From Anaerotignum faecicola (GTDB taxonomy: Bacteria; Bacillota; Clostridia; Lachnospirales; Anaerotignaceae), in the NCBI GenBank assembly GCA_024460105.1, contig JANFXS010000005.1, positions 62,001 through 126,000 of the forward strand: a DNA stretch of 64,000 nucleotides, written 5' to 3'. Shown here in pieces: positions 1 through 8,645 of this stretch (positions are counted from its first letter, which is position 1; each line of letters starts with the position of its first letter). The translations under genes and the position numbers were made by a program. Under the pieces are notes generated by a model, which saw only the letters and a list, made by a program, of their open reading frames with translations, was not told the origin of the DNA and did no database searches.

Positions 1-619
1 AAATCAACAGGGCGCTTGCAAGTATTGCCGGCATGCCCCAAATGTCGGTAATGATTTTGCCCGCTACGGCGCCTAACATGAACACGGCTATTGTGACGCA
101 GTAGAACAGCCCCTTTTTTAAATCATCGCCGTTTTTCGAGTGGAGGTATGAGCACAATAAATCGGACGCCGTGCGGAGGTTGCCTGTACACATGGTTGTG
201 GCTATGGCGTTGCCGCGTATTTTGCGTATGGTCTGCACTTGTATTCCGCATGCAAAGGAAATAAGGCTGTTTGCCGTTATATTCAGGCTTTGTGGCATAA
301 AGCTTACAGCGATTATTATCATTATTTCCGCAATTAACGAAAGCTGACGCCAATGGAAATGAGGACGTTTTTTAAAGTGCATGCGGAAAAGCTGCGCCGT
401 GAATATTCCCGCCGTAAACGCAAGTATTGGGAAAAGATGTTCAACGGCTTTTGAAAAGTCGCCGCTTGAAAGGTTAAGGCCGAAAAGTATTATATTTCCG
501 GTCTGCGCATTCGCAAAAACTTTATCGCGGAATACATATGTGTACGCATCCATAAAGCCGCCCGAAAAAGCCATTATGAGGCCTATTATTATTGATTCTG
601 ACATTTGCCGGCTTTTCAT
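1..619 (-). CDS. YoaK/DUF1275 family membrane protein (partial, C-terminus outside window)
   Basis: The gene is read leftward from an ATG at 619 preceded by GGAGG, and it runs off the left window edge, so about 206 residues are visible. The N-terminus MKSRQMSESIIIGLIMAFSG leads into GGFMDAYTYVFRDKVFANAQ and TGNIILFGLNLSSG. The combination of the GGFMDAYTY and ANAQTGNI stretches is the hallmark of the YoaK/DUF1275 family of multi-pass inner-membrane proteins. Several hydrophobic helices follow, with a conserved-looking MCTGNLRTASDLL segment. The biochemical role of the family is not established; transport is often assumed. It is divergent from the glyQS T-box leader, with about 100 bp between them. 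The family call is good; the function is unknown. Confidence 0.85.
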   Translation of the reverse strand, partial: MKSRQMSESIIIGLIMAFSGGFMDAYTYVFRDKVFANAQTGNIILFGLNLSSGDFSKAVEHLFPILAFTAGIFTAQLFRMHFKKRPHFHWRQLSLIAEIMIIIAVSFMPQSLNITANSLISFACGIQVQTIRKIRGNAIATTMCTGNLRTASDLLCSYLHSKNGDDLKKGLFYCVTIAVFMLGAVAGKIITDIWGMPAILASALLI

Positions 620-677
620 TTTCACGCCTCCTTATATTAACCGTAGTTTTTATTTACGGTATTATACCACAAAACGG

Positions 678-706
678 TTGACAAATCAGGGCGTATTTGA
701 TAAATT
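678..706 (+). promoter_or_regulatory. Sigma-A-type promoter for the glyQS T-box transcript
   Basis: A TTGACA at 678-683 is separated by 17 bp from TAAATT at 701-706. It lies immediately upstream of the T-box leader, so it is the natural start point of the regulated transcript. Confidence 0.65.
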
Positions 707-714
707 TAAGTATA

Positions 715-930
715 TTTAGTTTTTATTCCGCTGTGAAAAAGAGGAGTAGCTTCCAAACCGTTTTAAGAGAGCCTTTGTCCGGTGCGAAAAGGCAGCGGTT
801 TTTTGGCGAAGGGCGCTTTGGAGCGGGTTATTTTAAAGAGGGCGTGCAGTTGTGCATTGTCAAAAAGGGTGGAACCGCGGAAGCTTTGCCTTTCGTCCCT
901 TACGTTTTTGTAAGCGGCGAAGGGCTTTTT
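715..930 (+). promoter_or_regulatory. T-box riboswitch (glycine-responsive) upstream of glyQS
   Basis: The invariant T-box AGGGTGGAACCGCGG lies at 866-880. Its UGGA bulge would pair with a UCCA acceptor end, matching the U73 discriminator usual for bacterial tRNA-Gly. A terminator follows directly: arms 888-903 and 910-925 form 15 of 16 pairs (several G-U) and are followed by five T residues. The upstream part shows an AGAGAG-type element at 765-770, the usual start of a Stem I 5' side, and a GAAGGGCGC stretch near 809-817 that could hold a GGC glycine specifier; the specifier assignment is inferred. Uncharged tRNA-Gly would stabilise the antiterminator and switch glyQS on. A short open frame covering this region is not treated as a gene. 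Confidence 0.93.
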
Positions 931-972
931 ATATTCGCCGGGAAAATATAATTTATTTCAGGAGGAATTGTT

Positions 973-2376
973 ATGGCAGTTGAAAAAACAATGGACAAAA
1001 TAGTGGCTTTGGCTAAAGCAAGGGGATTTGTTTACCCGGGCAGCGAAATATACGGAGGCCTTGCCAATACATGGGATTACGGCCCTATAGGCGTTGAACT
1101 TAAAAATAATATCAAAAAAGCATGGTGGAAAAAGTTTGTGCAGGAGAGCCAATATAATGTGGGGGTTGACTGCGCTATACTTATGAACCCTCAGACATGG
1201 GTTGCCAGCGGCCATGTGGGAGGGTTCAGCGATCCTCTTATGGACTGCAAGGAGTGCAAAGAGCGTTTCCGCGCCGACAAGCTTATTGAGGATCACCTTC
1301 AGGAGTGCGGACACAAAGGCGAAGTCGCCGATGGTTGGAGCAATGAAAAAATGAAAAGTTATATTGATGAAAACAATATAAAATGCCCTTCCTGCGGCGC
1401 GCACAATTTTACTGACATAAGGCAGTTTAACCTTATGTTCAAAACTTTCCAGGGAGTTACCGAGGACAGCAAAAATGTGGTTTACCTGCGCCCGGAAACC
1501 GCACAGGGCATATTCGTAAATTTTAAAAACGTGCAGCGCACTTCAAGGAAGAAAATACCTTTCGGCATCGGCCAGATTGGAAAATCTTTCAGGAACGAAA
1601 TAACGCCCGGCAATTTCACTTTCAGAACCCGTGAGTTTGAGCAGATGGAACTTGAGTTTTTCTGCGAGCCGGGCACGGATCTCGAATGGTTTAAATACTG
1701 GAAGGAAATGTGCATAAACTGGCTTAAATCCCTCAACATGTCTGAAGAAAATACGAGGGTGAGGGATCACAGCCCGGAGGAACTGTGCCATTATTCAAAA
1801 GCGACAACCGACATCGAATACCTGTTCCCATTCGGCTGGGGCGAACTTTGGGGAATAGCCGACAGGACGGACTTTGACCTGAAACAGCACCAGGAACACA
1901 GCGGGCAGGATATGACATATTTTGATCAGGATAAAAATGAAAAATATATACCGTACTGTATTGAGCCGTCGCTCGGCGCGGACCGCGTAACCCTTGCATT
2001 TTTATGCGACGCTTACGACGAAGAGGTTGTAGGGGAGAAAGACGGCAAAGAAGACGTAAGGACAGTGCTGCATTTCCACCCGGCTATCGCGCCGGTTAAA
2101 GCGGCCGTGCTTCCGTTAAGTAAAAAACTTGCCGAACCGGCAGGTAAAATTTATGCCGAGCTTTCAAAAAAATTCAACGTTGAATACGATGAGGCGGGAA
2201 GCATCGGAAAGCGTTACAGAAGACAGGATGAAATAGGGACGCCTTTCTGCATAACCGTTGATTTTGACACGCTTGAGGACAATTCCGTTACAATCAGGCA
2301 CAGGGACACAATGGATCAGATAAGGATTAAAATCGATGAACTTGTTTCCTATCTCGAAGGCATGATGGAATTTTAA
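973..2376 (+). CDS. glyQS: Glycine--tRNA ligase, single-chain (alpha2) type
   Basis: This class II aminoacyl-tRNA synthetase charges tRNA-Gly with glycine in the cytoplasm. The 467-residue protein opens with the typical [20 protein letters not shown] segment and [12 protein letters not shown]. Motif 2 is seen around [20 protein letters not shown], and motif 3 in the C-terminal half of the catalytic domain around [11 protein letters not shown]. The anticodon-binding domain occupies roughly residues 370-467 ([13 protein letters not shown] onward). The length matches the eukaryote/Gram-positive-type enzyme rather than the two-subunit GlyQ/GlyS form. The ATG follows GGAGGAATTGTT at good spacing. 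It is monocistronic: the T-box controls it from upstream and an intrinsic terminator follows at 2398-2441. Confidence 0.98.
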   Translation: MAVEKTMDKIVALAKARGFVYPGSEIYGGLANTWDYGPIGVELKNNIKKAWWKKFVQESQYNVGVDCAILMNPQTWVASGHVGGFSDPLMDCKECKERFRADKLIEDHLQECGHKGEVADGWSNEKMKSYIDENNIKCPSCGAHNFTDIRQFNLMFKTFQGVTEDSKNVVYLRPETAQGIFVNFKNVQRTSRKKIPFGIGQIGKSFRNEITPGNFTFRTREFEQMELEFFCEPGTDLEWFKYWKEMCINWLKSLNMSEENTRVRDHSPEELCHYSKATTDIEYLFPFGWGELWGIADRTDFDLKQHQEHSGQDMTYFDQDKNEKYIPYCIEPSLGADRVTLAFLCDAYDEEVVGEKDGKEDVRTVLHFHPAIAPVKAAVLPLSKKLAEPAGKIYAELSKKFNVEYDEAGSIGKRYRRQDEIGTPFCITVDFDTLEDNSVTIRHRDTMDQIRIKIDELVSYLEGMMEF

Positions 2377-2397
2377 AACGTAATAATGTAAAAAAGG

Positions 2398-2441
2398 CGC
2401 CGTGTATTAAAAAGTAAATTTTAACGCGGCGTTCTTTATTT
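2398..2441 (+). terminator. Intrinsic terminator after glyQS
   Basis: An interrupted stem pairs CGCCGTGT with ACGCGGCG and TAAAA with TTTTA, and is followed by TTCTTTATTT. It lies 21 bp after the glyQS stop codon. Confidence 0.65.
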
Positions 2442-2584
2442 CCCAAAATTTCATATACTCTGAAAACGGCGTTATGGCGGGGTTTTCAGACACAATTTAT
2501 TTTTTGGCGGGGAATGTTAAAAATTTTTTGAGTATTTGGTAAACTTTTTTAAAAATCGGGCGTATTACTTTTATGATAAAACCA

Positions 2585-2613
2585 TTGACAGGCAAATTGT
2601 TTTACTATAAAAT
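2585..2613 (+). promoter_or_regulatory. Consensus promoter of the MarR-RND efflux operon
   Basis: A perfect TTGACA at 2585-2590, a 17 bp spacer and TAAAAT at 2608-2613 lie 41 bp upstream of the regulator start. It is the only convincing promoter before the three-gene operon. Confidence 0.8.
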
Positions 2614-2654
2614 CATTTCTTGCCTATTAACAGTCTGACGGAAAGGAGAGTGTT

Positions 2655-3131
2655 ATGCCTGTGGATGAAAGCCGCAATTTGGCGGATAAGCTTTTTTTTA
2701 TCAGCGACGCTATACTGCGTTGGAATTCAAAAAATATGGCCGGCTGCTATAATGTTAACGGCAAAAGGCCGGATTCCCTTACAAAAACGCAAAGGCTTTT
2801 TATAACGATAATATCGGCTTTGGAAAACGCCACTGTTTCCGATATTGAGGAAATAACGGGAATTTCAAAAAGCAGCATATCCATCACGGTTTCGAGGATG
2901 GTGGAAGAAGGGCTTTTGGTACGCTATAAGGGAAACGACGGCAGGAAAGTTTATTTGAAAACAACCGAAAAGGCTGTAACGGCGTTGAAAAGTATAAGGG
3001 AGTATATGTTTGAGAAATTTCAAAGGCATTATAATAGCCTTAACGAAAAGCAAAAGGAATATTTAAAATTATCAGTAGAAAACGGATATTTATTTATATC
3101 TGACAGGGAGGACAGTAAAAATGAATCTTAA
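2655..3131 (+). CDS. MarR-family transcriptional regulator
   Basis: A 158-residue winged helix-turn-helix protein. The DNA-binding part is seen at about residues 45-105: the TKTQRLFITIISAL helix, the HTH region ATVSDIEEITGISKSSISIT with recognition helix, and wing residues GNDGRKVYLKTTEKA. The flanking N- and C-terminal helices fit a MarR dimerisation region. ATG 2655 is preceded by GGAAAGGAGAG. Its last 11 bases overlap the start of the adaptor gene, so the regulator and pump are translationally coupled. By analogy with other MarR-pump operons it probably represses its own promoter and responds to a small toxic ligand; the ligand cannot be read from the sequence. Confidence 0.9.
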   Translation: MPVDESRNLADKLFFISDAILRWNSKNMAGCYNVNGKRPDSLTKTQRLFITIISALENATVSDIEEITGISKSSISITVSRMVEEGLLVRYKGNDGRKVYLKTTEKAVTALKSIREYMFEKFQRHYNSLNEKQKEYLKLSVENGYLFISDREDSKNES

Positions 3132-4617
3132 CAAAAAGCTTTTGATACCGGCCGTTATTGCCGCGCTTGCCTTTGGAGGCTGCGGTGCGAAAGACGATAA
3201 AGAGCCGGCGACTGCGGAAGTGAGCAATGCGCTTTCCGTTGAAGTTGTTACGGCTTCAGACGGCGAGGTTGAAACAAATTATGTATATTCCGGAAAAACA
3301 ACCCCGGTTGAAACGGCAAATGTTTTCAGCCTTGTAAGCGGAATAGTGAAGGACGTTAATTTCGATATAGGCGACACCGTAAACGAAGGCGACGTACTTT
3401 TTACGATGGATACGGAAGCAATAGAAAACAGCCTGAGGACAGCACAGGCAGCTTATCAGGCGTCCTTGGCAAATGTGGACGTTGCGCAGACAACGCTTGA
3501 CACAGTCAACGGCGCAAGCATGCAGATGCAGCTTGAAAATCTTAAAAACGCTCTGGATTCTGCAAAAATGGCATATGACACGGCTAAAACGTCATATGAC
3601 AATACAAAAGCGCTTTACGATCAGGGTTTTGTATCGCAGGTTGATATGGATGCAGTGACCGACGCGCTTAAAAATGCGGAAAATTCATACAACCAAGCGC
3701 AAAGTTCCTATGATATTACAAGCGGACAGCTTATTGAAGAAAATACGGAAAAAGCACAGGCAAGCCTTAATGCGGCGCAGGCACAGGCCAACAGCGCGGC
3801 GGCGCAGATTGCAAGCGCCGAAAAATCACTTAGGGACGCGCAGGTTAAAAGCCCAATAAGCGGCGTTGTTACGGGAAATAATGTTGTCGCGGGAACAATG
3901 CTTTCAACTTCTTCAGTGCCGTTTACCATTATGGATACGTCCTCCGTTATTGTTAAAGTAAGCGTTTCCGAGCAGATTATCAACAGCCTTGAAATAGGGG
4001 CGGCTGTTGACGTTAAAATCAGCGCTGTTTCAAACAATGAAATGAAAGGGAAAATTAAGACAATAAATCCTGCCGCTAATTCCGCAGGTACATATGACGT
4101 GGAAATCGAAATACCTAATATTACTGGCGTTGTTAAAACAGGCATGTTTGCAGAGGTAAGTTTTGTTAAGGAAAAAGGATACAATGCCATAGTAGTGCCG
4201 AGGGATGCGGTTATAAATAAAAACAATGAAAACTTTGTTTTTGTTGCCGAAAACGGCGTTGCAGTTAAAAGGCCTGTTGTAATGGGAATTGACGACGGAC
4301 AGACGGTTCAGGTTTTAAAAGGCGTTGAAGAAGGCGAACTTGTTATTGTAAAAGGCCAGACATACCTTGAAGAAGGAAATGAAGTTAATATTGTTGTCAA
4401 AGACGGGCAGCCCACAGAAGAAGAAGGGACTGACGAAACGGCAGCGGCGCCTGAAAACGGCAGTGAAAGCGGAGCAGGCAATACGGCGGGAACCGAAAGC
4501 GAATCAAGCGGGACATACGGGTCTTCGCAGCCTGTAAATAATGAGGAAGGCGAAGGCACAGCAGCACAGCAAGAACCTTCCGCCGGAAATGACAACGGCA
4601 CGGTTAAGGGGGAATAA
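3121..4617 (+). CDS. RND efflux periplasmic-adaptor (membrane fusion) lipoprotein
   Basis: This is the adaptor partner of the RND pump that follows. The N-terminus has a signal peptide ending in AFGGC, so Cys21 is probably lipidated. A biotinyl-lipoyl-like half motif (VNFDIGDTVNEGDVLFTMDT) is followed by a long alpha-hairpin coiled coil (about residues 95-240, rich in Ala, Gln and Asn) and the second half motif near VKSPISGVVTGNNVVAGTML. Beta-barrel and membrane-proximal domains run to about residue 425. The last 70 residues are a low-complexity Glu/Gly/Ser/Thr tail not typical of Proteobacterial AcrA. It starts inside the regulator gene and ends directly before the permease. No outer-membrane channel gene is nearby. 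Confidence 0.92.
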   Translation: MNLNKKLLIPAVIAALAFGGCGAKDDKEPATAEVSNALSVEVVTASDGEVETNYVYSGKTTPVETANVFSLVSGIVKDVNFDIGDTVNEGDVLFTMDTEAIENSLRTAQAAYQASLANVDVAQTTLDTVNGASMQMQLENLKNALDSAKMAYDTAKTSYDNTKALYDQGFVSQVDMDAVTDALKNAENSYNQAQSSYDITSGQLIEENTEKAQASLNAAQAQANSAAAQIASAEKSLRDAQVKSPISGVVTGNNVVAGTMLSTSSVPFTIMDTSSVIVKVSVSEQIINSLEIGAAVDVKISAVSNNEMKGKIKTINPAANSAGTYDVEIEIPNITGVVKTGMFAEVSFVKEKGYNAIVVPRDAVINKNNENFVFVAENGVAVKRPVVMGIDDGQTVQVLKGVEEGELVIVKGQTYLEEGNEVNIVVKDGQPTEEEGTDETAAAPENGSESGAGNTAGTESESSGTYGSSQPVNNEEGEGTAAQQEPSAGNDNGTVKGE

Positions 4618-4620
4618 TTG

Positions 4621-7600
4621 ATGTTATCTAAAGCCTCAATAAAAAGGCCCGTAACGACTGTAATGATTATGCTTATTGTTATGTTGGGCGGTATTATTTC
4701 ATATTTTTCCCTTAACATGGATCTTATGCCGTCTATGAACATACCGGTTGCCATTGTAAGCACAACATATGTAGGGGCGGGGCCGGAAGAAATTGAATCC
4801 CTTATTACAAAGCCTTTGGAAGAAGCGTTGGGCACTGTTACAAACGTGGACAGCATTACTTCAACATCCTCGGCAAACTCATCAATAGTTGTCGTTCAGT
4901 TTACCGACGAAACGGATATTGACCTTGCGGCTGTAGATATGCGTGAAAAGGTCGATTTGGTCAAGGGGAGCCTTCCAGAGGACGCAAGCGAGCCTATGGT
5001 TTTGAAAATGGACATAAACAGCATGACGGCTATTTATGTTGGTATTAAGAGCGGTTCGCTTGATCTTACGCAGCTTAATACGCTTGTTGAAGATACAATA
5101 AGCAAAAGGTTTGAAAAAATTGAAGGCGTTACGTCTGTTTCAAATACAGGCGGCGTTGAAAACGAGGTTCAGATTACCGTTAAGCCTGAAAAGCTTCAGG
5201 GATACGGCTTGTCTATGAACCAGATTTCACAGGTGCTTGCTTCCGAAAATATGGATCTTCCTACCGGTACGGTACAGCAGGGCACTGTGGATATGCAGAT
5301 TAAGGCGAACGGAAAATTTAAAACAATCGATGAAATAAGGGATTTGCCTGTTGCCACAAGCGGCGGCGCCATTATCCACTTAAACGATGTTGCCGATGTG
5401 GAATATGTGGAAAAGGAAAGATCGTCATACGCCCTTATTGACGGAGAGCCGGCTATTATGCTTGTTATACAGAAGCAGTCGGACGCCAATATAGTAAAGC
5501 TTTCCGAAAAAGTTAACGCTGAGATTGCAAAGGTTTCGGCAGAGTATCCTCAGGTTGAATTTTCAATGCTTTCGGATACGTCGGAATATATAACGACATC
5601 CATTAACAACATTGTTTCAACTGCAATACAGGCGGCGGCGCTTGCCATTATTGTTATATTCGTATTCCTCAGGAATCCTAAGATGTCCGTTATTATAGGT
5701 ATTTCAATACCTGCATCGATTATTGCGACATTCGGTGCAATGTGGCTTTTCGGCCTTTCGAAAAATACGATTTCAATGGGCGGTATAGCAATCGGTATCG
5801 GTATGCTTGTTGATAACTCCATAGTTGTTTTGGAAAATATATTCTCATATATGCGTAAGGGCCTTGATCCTAAAGAGGCGTCTGCAAGGGGCGCGGGCGA
5901 GGTTGCCATGGCGGTTACGGCATCGACTCTTACAACTGTAGGCGTTTTCATACCGTTTATATTTATTTCGGGCACAATAGGCGATATATTTAAGGACCTT
6001 TCCCTTACGATATGTTTCTCGCTTTTTGCGTCGCTTGTTATATCAATTTCGTTTATACCTATGGCATGCTCAAAAATGCTTAAACCGGAACAGTTTACCG
6101 GCGATGGCGTTGAAGGCATGAAGGTAAGAAAGAAAAAAGGCATTATCACACACTTCCTCGATTCATGGGGGCGCGGCCTTGAAAAACTTGATTCCGGTTA
6201 CAGGAAGATACTTTTATGGTGCCTTGTAAACAAGAAAAAGGTTGTTGCGCTTGTAGTTGTTTCGTTTATGGCAACGCTTACGCTTGTGCCTATTATGGGC
6301 TTTGACTTCATGCCTGAAATGGATGAAGGCTCGGTTACCGTAAGCGTTTCATTGCCGAACGGCACGATACTTGATGAAACGGAAAAGGTTGTAAACCAGG
6401 TTGTAGATACTTTTAAAGATGATGAAATTATAGACACATACTATGTTATGGTCGGCGGCGGCGGTATTTCCGCATCGGGCAGCTCCACAAGCAGCGGTTC
6501 CGTTATGTTAAGCCTTGTTGATAAGGAAGAAAGGGATCTTTCCTCAAGCGACTATGCAAATCAGCTTGAAACAAAGCTTAAAAATATACCGGGATGTGAA
6601 ATCAATGTTTCCGCAAGCAGTTCCGCAATGGGCAGTTACGGCGGCAGCGGCATAACCATAAGGGTTACGGGCGATGAAAGCGACGTTCTCAGGGAAATTG
6701 CATATACAATGCAGGATATGCTCGAAGGAATTGAAGGCGTTACGGAAGTTGACAGTTCTGCAGAAGATACGCTGCCTGAGGTTAACATAATTGTTAACAG
6801 GGAAAAGGCATCCGGATACGGCCTTACGGCAGGCCAGGTTGCAAGCGCCGTAAGCGGTGCGATTAACGGCAGTGTTGCAACGGAGTTTAAGGTTGATGAT
6901 ACTGAGGTTGACATACGCCTTAAACAAAGCGATGAAAGCGTTAAATATATGCAGGATATATCGAATATTACAATAACGACGCCTTCCGGACTTGTGCTTC
7001 CTATTACGGAGGTTGCCGATATTGTAACGGGAGAATCGGCCGTTACTGTTACAAGGGCCGACAACCACAAGTATATAGACGTTACTATTTCAACTTACGG
7101 AAGGGATCTCGGTTCAATCCAGAAGGATATTGAAGCAAGGCTTTCAAGCTATATACTTCCAAACGGTTATGCCTATGAATTTACAGGAACCCTTGAAAGC
7201 ATGAACGAATCGTTTACGCAGCTTGGAACAGTGCTTATAGTTGCCGTACTTCTTGTATATATGATTATGGCAAGCCAGTTTGAAAGTTTTATATATCCTT
7301 TTATAGTTATGTTCTCGATGCCGCTTGCCATAACGGGAGGCATATTCGGGCTCTTTATAACAGGAAAGTCGATTACGACGGTTTCTTTCATGGGATTTAT
7401 AATGCTTGTCGGAATGGTTGTTAACAATGCTATCGTACTTGTAGACGCGGCAAACCAGAATGTTGCAAACGGAATGAGTTCCTATGAAGCTATATGCGAA
7501 GCAGGCCCTGACCGTTTGAGGCCTATACTTATGACAACGCTCACAACTGTACTCGGCATGATACCTTTGGGGCTTGGAATCGGTGAAGGTACTGAAATGC

Positions 7601-7767
7601 AGCAGCCTATGGCTATTGTAATTATATTCGGCCTCTCGCTTTCAACGGTTATAACTCTTATATTCATACCTGTGCTTTATATGCTTGTTGACAAACTTCG
7701 CTACAGGAATATTAAGAGCAAGGCCAAAAAGAAATTCGGTAAAAAAGATGAAACTGTAAACGGCTGA
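4621..7767 (+). CDS. RND-family efflux transporter permease (AcrB/HAE type)
   Basis: A large inner-membrane proton-driven exporter of about 1048 residues with the RND layout: TM1 near residues 12-32, a first large loop of about 300 residues, a TM2-6 block, a central cytoplasmic stretch, TM7, a second loop and TM8-12. TM4 contains GIGMLVDNSIVVLENI, whose Asp aligns with the proton-relay Asp pair of AcrB (the second position is Asn). The symmetric TM10 segment reads GMVVNNAIVLVDA. Start choice: TTG 4618 and ATG 4621 are adjacent, and AAGGGGG at 4606-4612 is best spaced for ATG 4621. The operon with MarR and the adaptor indicates drug, bile acid or peptide export; the substrate is unknown. A strong terminator follows at 7891-7926. 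Confidence 0.95.
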   Translation: MLSKASIKRPVTTVMIMLIVMLGGIISYFSLNMDLMPSMNIPVAIVSTTYVGAGPEEIESLITKPLEEALGTVTNVDSITSTSSANSSIVVVQFTDETDIDLAAVDMREKVDLVKGSLPEDASEPMVLKMDINSMTAIYVGIKSGSLDLTQLNTLVEDTISKRFEKIEGVTSVSNTGGVENEVQITVKPEKLQGYGLSMNQISQVLASENMDLPTGTVQQGTVDMQIKANGKFKTIDEIRDLPVATSGGAIIHLNDVADVEYVEKERSSYALIDGEPAIMLVIQKQSDANIVKLSEKVNAEIAKVSAEYPQVEFSMLSDTSEYITTSINNIVSTAIQAAALAIIVIFVFLRNPKMSVIIGISIPASIIATFGAMWLFGLSKNTISMGGIAIGIGMLVDNSIVVLENIFSYMRKGLDPKEASARGAGEVAMAVTASTLTTVGVFIPFIFISGTIGDIFKDLSLTICFSLFASLVISISFIPMACSKMLKPEQFTGDGVEGMKVRKKKGIITHFLDSWGRGLEKLDSGYRKILLWCLVNKKKVVALVVVSFMATLTLVPIMGFDFMPEMDEGSVTVSVSLPNGTILDETEKVVNQVVDTFKDDEIIDTYYVMVGGGGISASGSSTSSGSVMLSLVDKEERDLSSSDYANQLETKLKNIPGCEINVSASSSAMGSYGGSGITIRVTGDESDVLREIAYTMQDMLEGIEGVTEVDSSAEDTLPEVNIIVNREKASGYGLTAGQVASAVSGAINGSVATEFKVDDTEVDIRLKQSDESVKYMQDISNITITTPSGLVLPITEVADIVTGESAVTVTRADNHKYIDVTISTYGRDLGSIQKDIEARLSSYILPNGYAYEFTGTLESMNESFTQLGTVLIVAVLLVYMIMASQFESFIYPFIVMFSMPLAITGGIFGLFITGKSITTVSFMGFIMLVGMVVNNAIVLVDAANQNVANGMSSYEAICEAGPDRLRPILMTTLTTVLGMIPLGLGIGEGTEMQQPMAIVIIFGLSLSTVITLIFIPVLYMLVDKLRYRNIKSKAKKKFGKKDETVNG

Positions 7768-7890
7768 TATATCAAATGGCATAAGCGCGTTTGAGCGTAT
7801 CGGATTTGACAACAGGCCTAAGCATATTGAAACAGTTTTACCTAATTATGGTTGTTAAAAGCCGTATGGTTGATGTAAGACTTTTCATCA

Positions 7891-7926
7891 GCAGGCCGCA
7901 AAAGAAATTTTGCGGCCTGCTTTTTA
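7891..7926 (+). terminator. Intrinsic terminator of the RND operon
   Basis: A perfect 13 bp stem, GCAGGCCGCAAAA with TTTTGCGGCCTGC, has a GAAA loop and is followed by TTTTTAT. It lies 124 bp past the permease stop. Confidence 0.93.
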
Positions 7927-8130
7927 TATGTGCGGGAAATGCACGAATTTCAGGCGTAATTAATAATACAGTGTATGCGGACGTTTTGAAGGGGCAAAAA
8001 TTCTGTTTTGGAGCGGGTATATTGGCGGTAAATATCGAAATTTTTTGTACATAAAGAAATATGGTTATGGTATTCAAATAGAATTTCATATATTTACAGC
8101 GTCTTGATGCGTGAATATTTATAAGGCGAA

Positions 8131-8411
8131 TAGCTTCGGTTTACAAGGGCGCACGCGTCACGCAAGGAAAGTTTTCCGCGTTTTCGTACTGCATTGCATA
8201 CTCTTGCCGTAGGATCCGCTGTGTCGGCGCATATGAGCCTTGAACTGCAAAAATTTTTTATTGTGGGGCATGAGAGTTTTAACTGACGTCGGCGGCATAA
8301 GAGCTTTGTTAAAGTCGCTTGCCGAAGGATTCGCGCACCTGTACGTCTTTGCCATGCTCTTACTCCGCTGACGTCAGTTAAAACCATGTGTGCTCTTGTG
8401 AACTGAAGCTA
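8131..8411. repeat. Nested inverted-repeat element in the gap between RND operon and glnA
   Basis: The outer arms are 24 bases long (8131-8154 and 8388-8411). They differ at four positions, and all four are G-U compatible when the plus strand is read as RNA. An inner pair of 29-base arms (8276-8304 and 8356-8384, GTTTTAACTGACGTC core) is nearly perfect. The element sits in a stretch of about 615 bp with no convincing gene. The minus strand is accidentally open in two frames across it (8094-8387 and 8158-8355), but no ribosome binding site or family resemblance supports either. It behaves like a MITE-like or structured-RNA repeat; copy number elsewhere in the genome is unknown. Confidence 0.6.
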
Positions 8412-8541
8412 TATAACGACTTTGGTACAGGCATACTTTTGCAGTGGCTTTGGTTTAGGAGGATAGATGCGGGGAGGAATACGTTGCTTAATAGATTTTA
8501 GGACAAAATATATTCGGACCGTATGGACGGTTATTATAATA

Positions 8542-8570
8542 TTGACATATGACGTTTTGGCGGATATAAT
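8542..8570 (+). promoter_or_regulatory. Perfect-consensus promoter for glnA operon
   Basis: TTGACA at 8542-8547, a 17 bp spacer and TATAAT at 8565-8570. A short dyad ACCGT-ATGG-ACGGT at 8518-8531 lies just upstream. Such a perfect promoter suggests that control acts after initiation, in the leader. Confidence 0.85.
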
Positions 8571-8587
8571 TTTCTTATGTTAATTCA

Positions 8588-8623
8588 GGGCGTCCGAACT
8601 TTTTGGTTGCGGAGCCCTTTTTG
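8588..8623 (+). terminator. Terminator-like hairpin in the glnA leader (candidate attenuator)
   Basis: AGGGC-TCCG-AAC (8588-8600, one bulged G) pairs with GTT-CGGA-GCCCT (8607-8619, one bulged G) and is followed by TTTTT, then GCTTTTTT. It lies between the promoter and the glnA ribosome binding site, so read-through must be regulated or inefficiently blocked. An ANTAR antiterminator-type gene is the next gene after glnA, which makes attenuation plausible. I did not find a clear tandem pair of hexaloop hairpins of the known ANTAR type. Confidence 0.6.
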
Positions 8624-8645
8624 CTTTTTTGCGGGAGGGAGTAAA

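Noticed and set aside
697-951. Open frame of 84 codons before glyQS
   Set aside because: It lies over the T-box leader and its terminator; no ribosome binding site and no protein-like composition.
7791-8054. Open frame of 87 codons after the RND operon
   Set aside because: It spans the perfect terminator at 7891-7926, has no ribosome binding site and resembles no family.
8094-8387. Minus-strand open frames inside the nested repeat
   Set aside because: Open frames follow from the repeat structure; neither has a ribosome binding site or protein-like pattern.
8577-8645. Extended N-terminus of glnA
   Set aside because: The extra codons overlap the leader hairpin; the ATG at 8646 has the proper ribosome binding site and gives the normal GlnA start.
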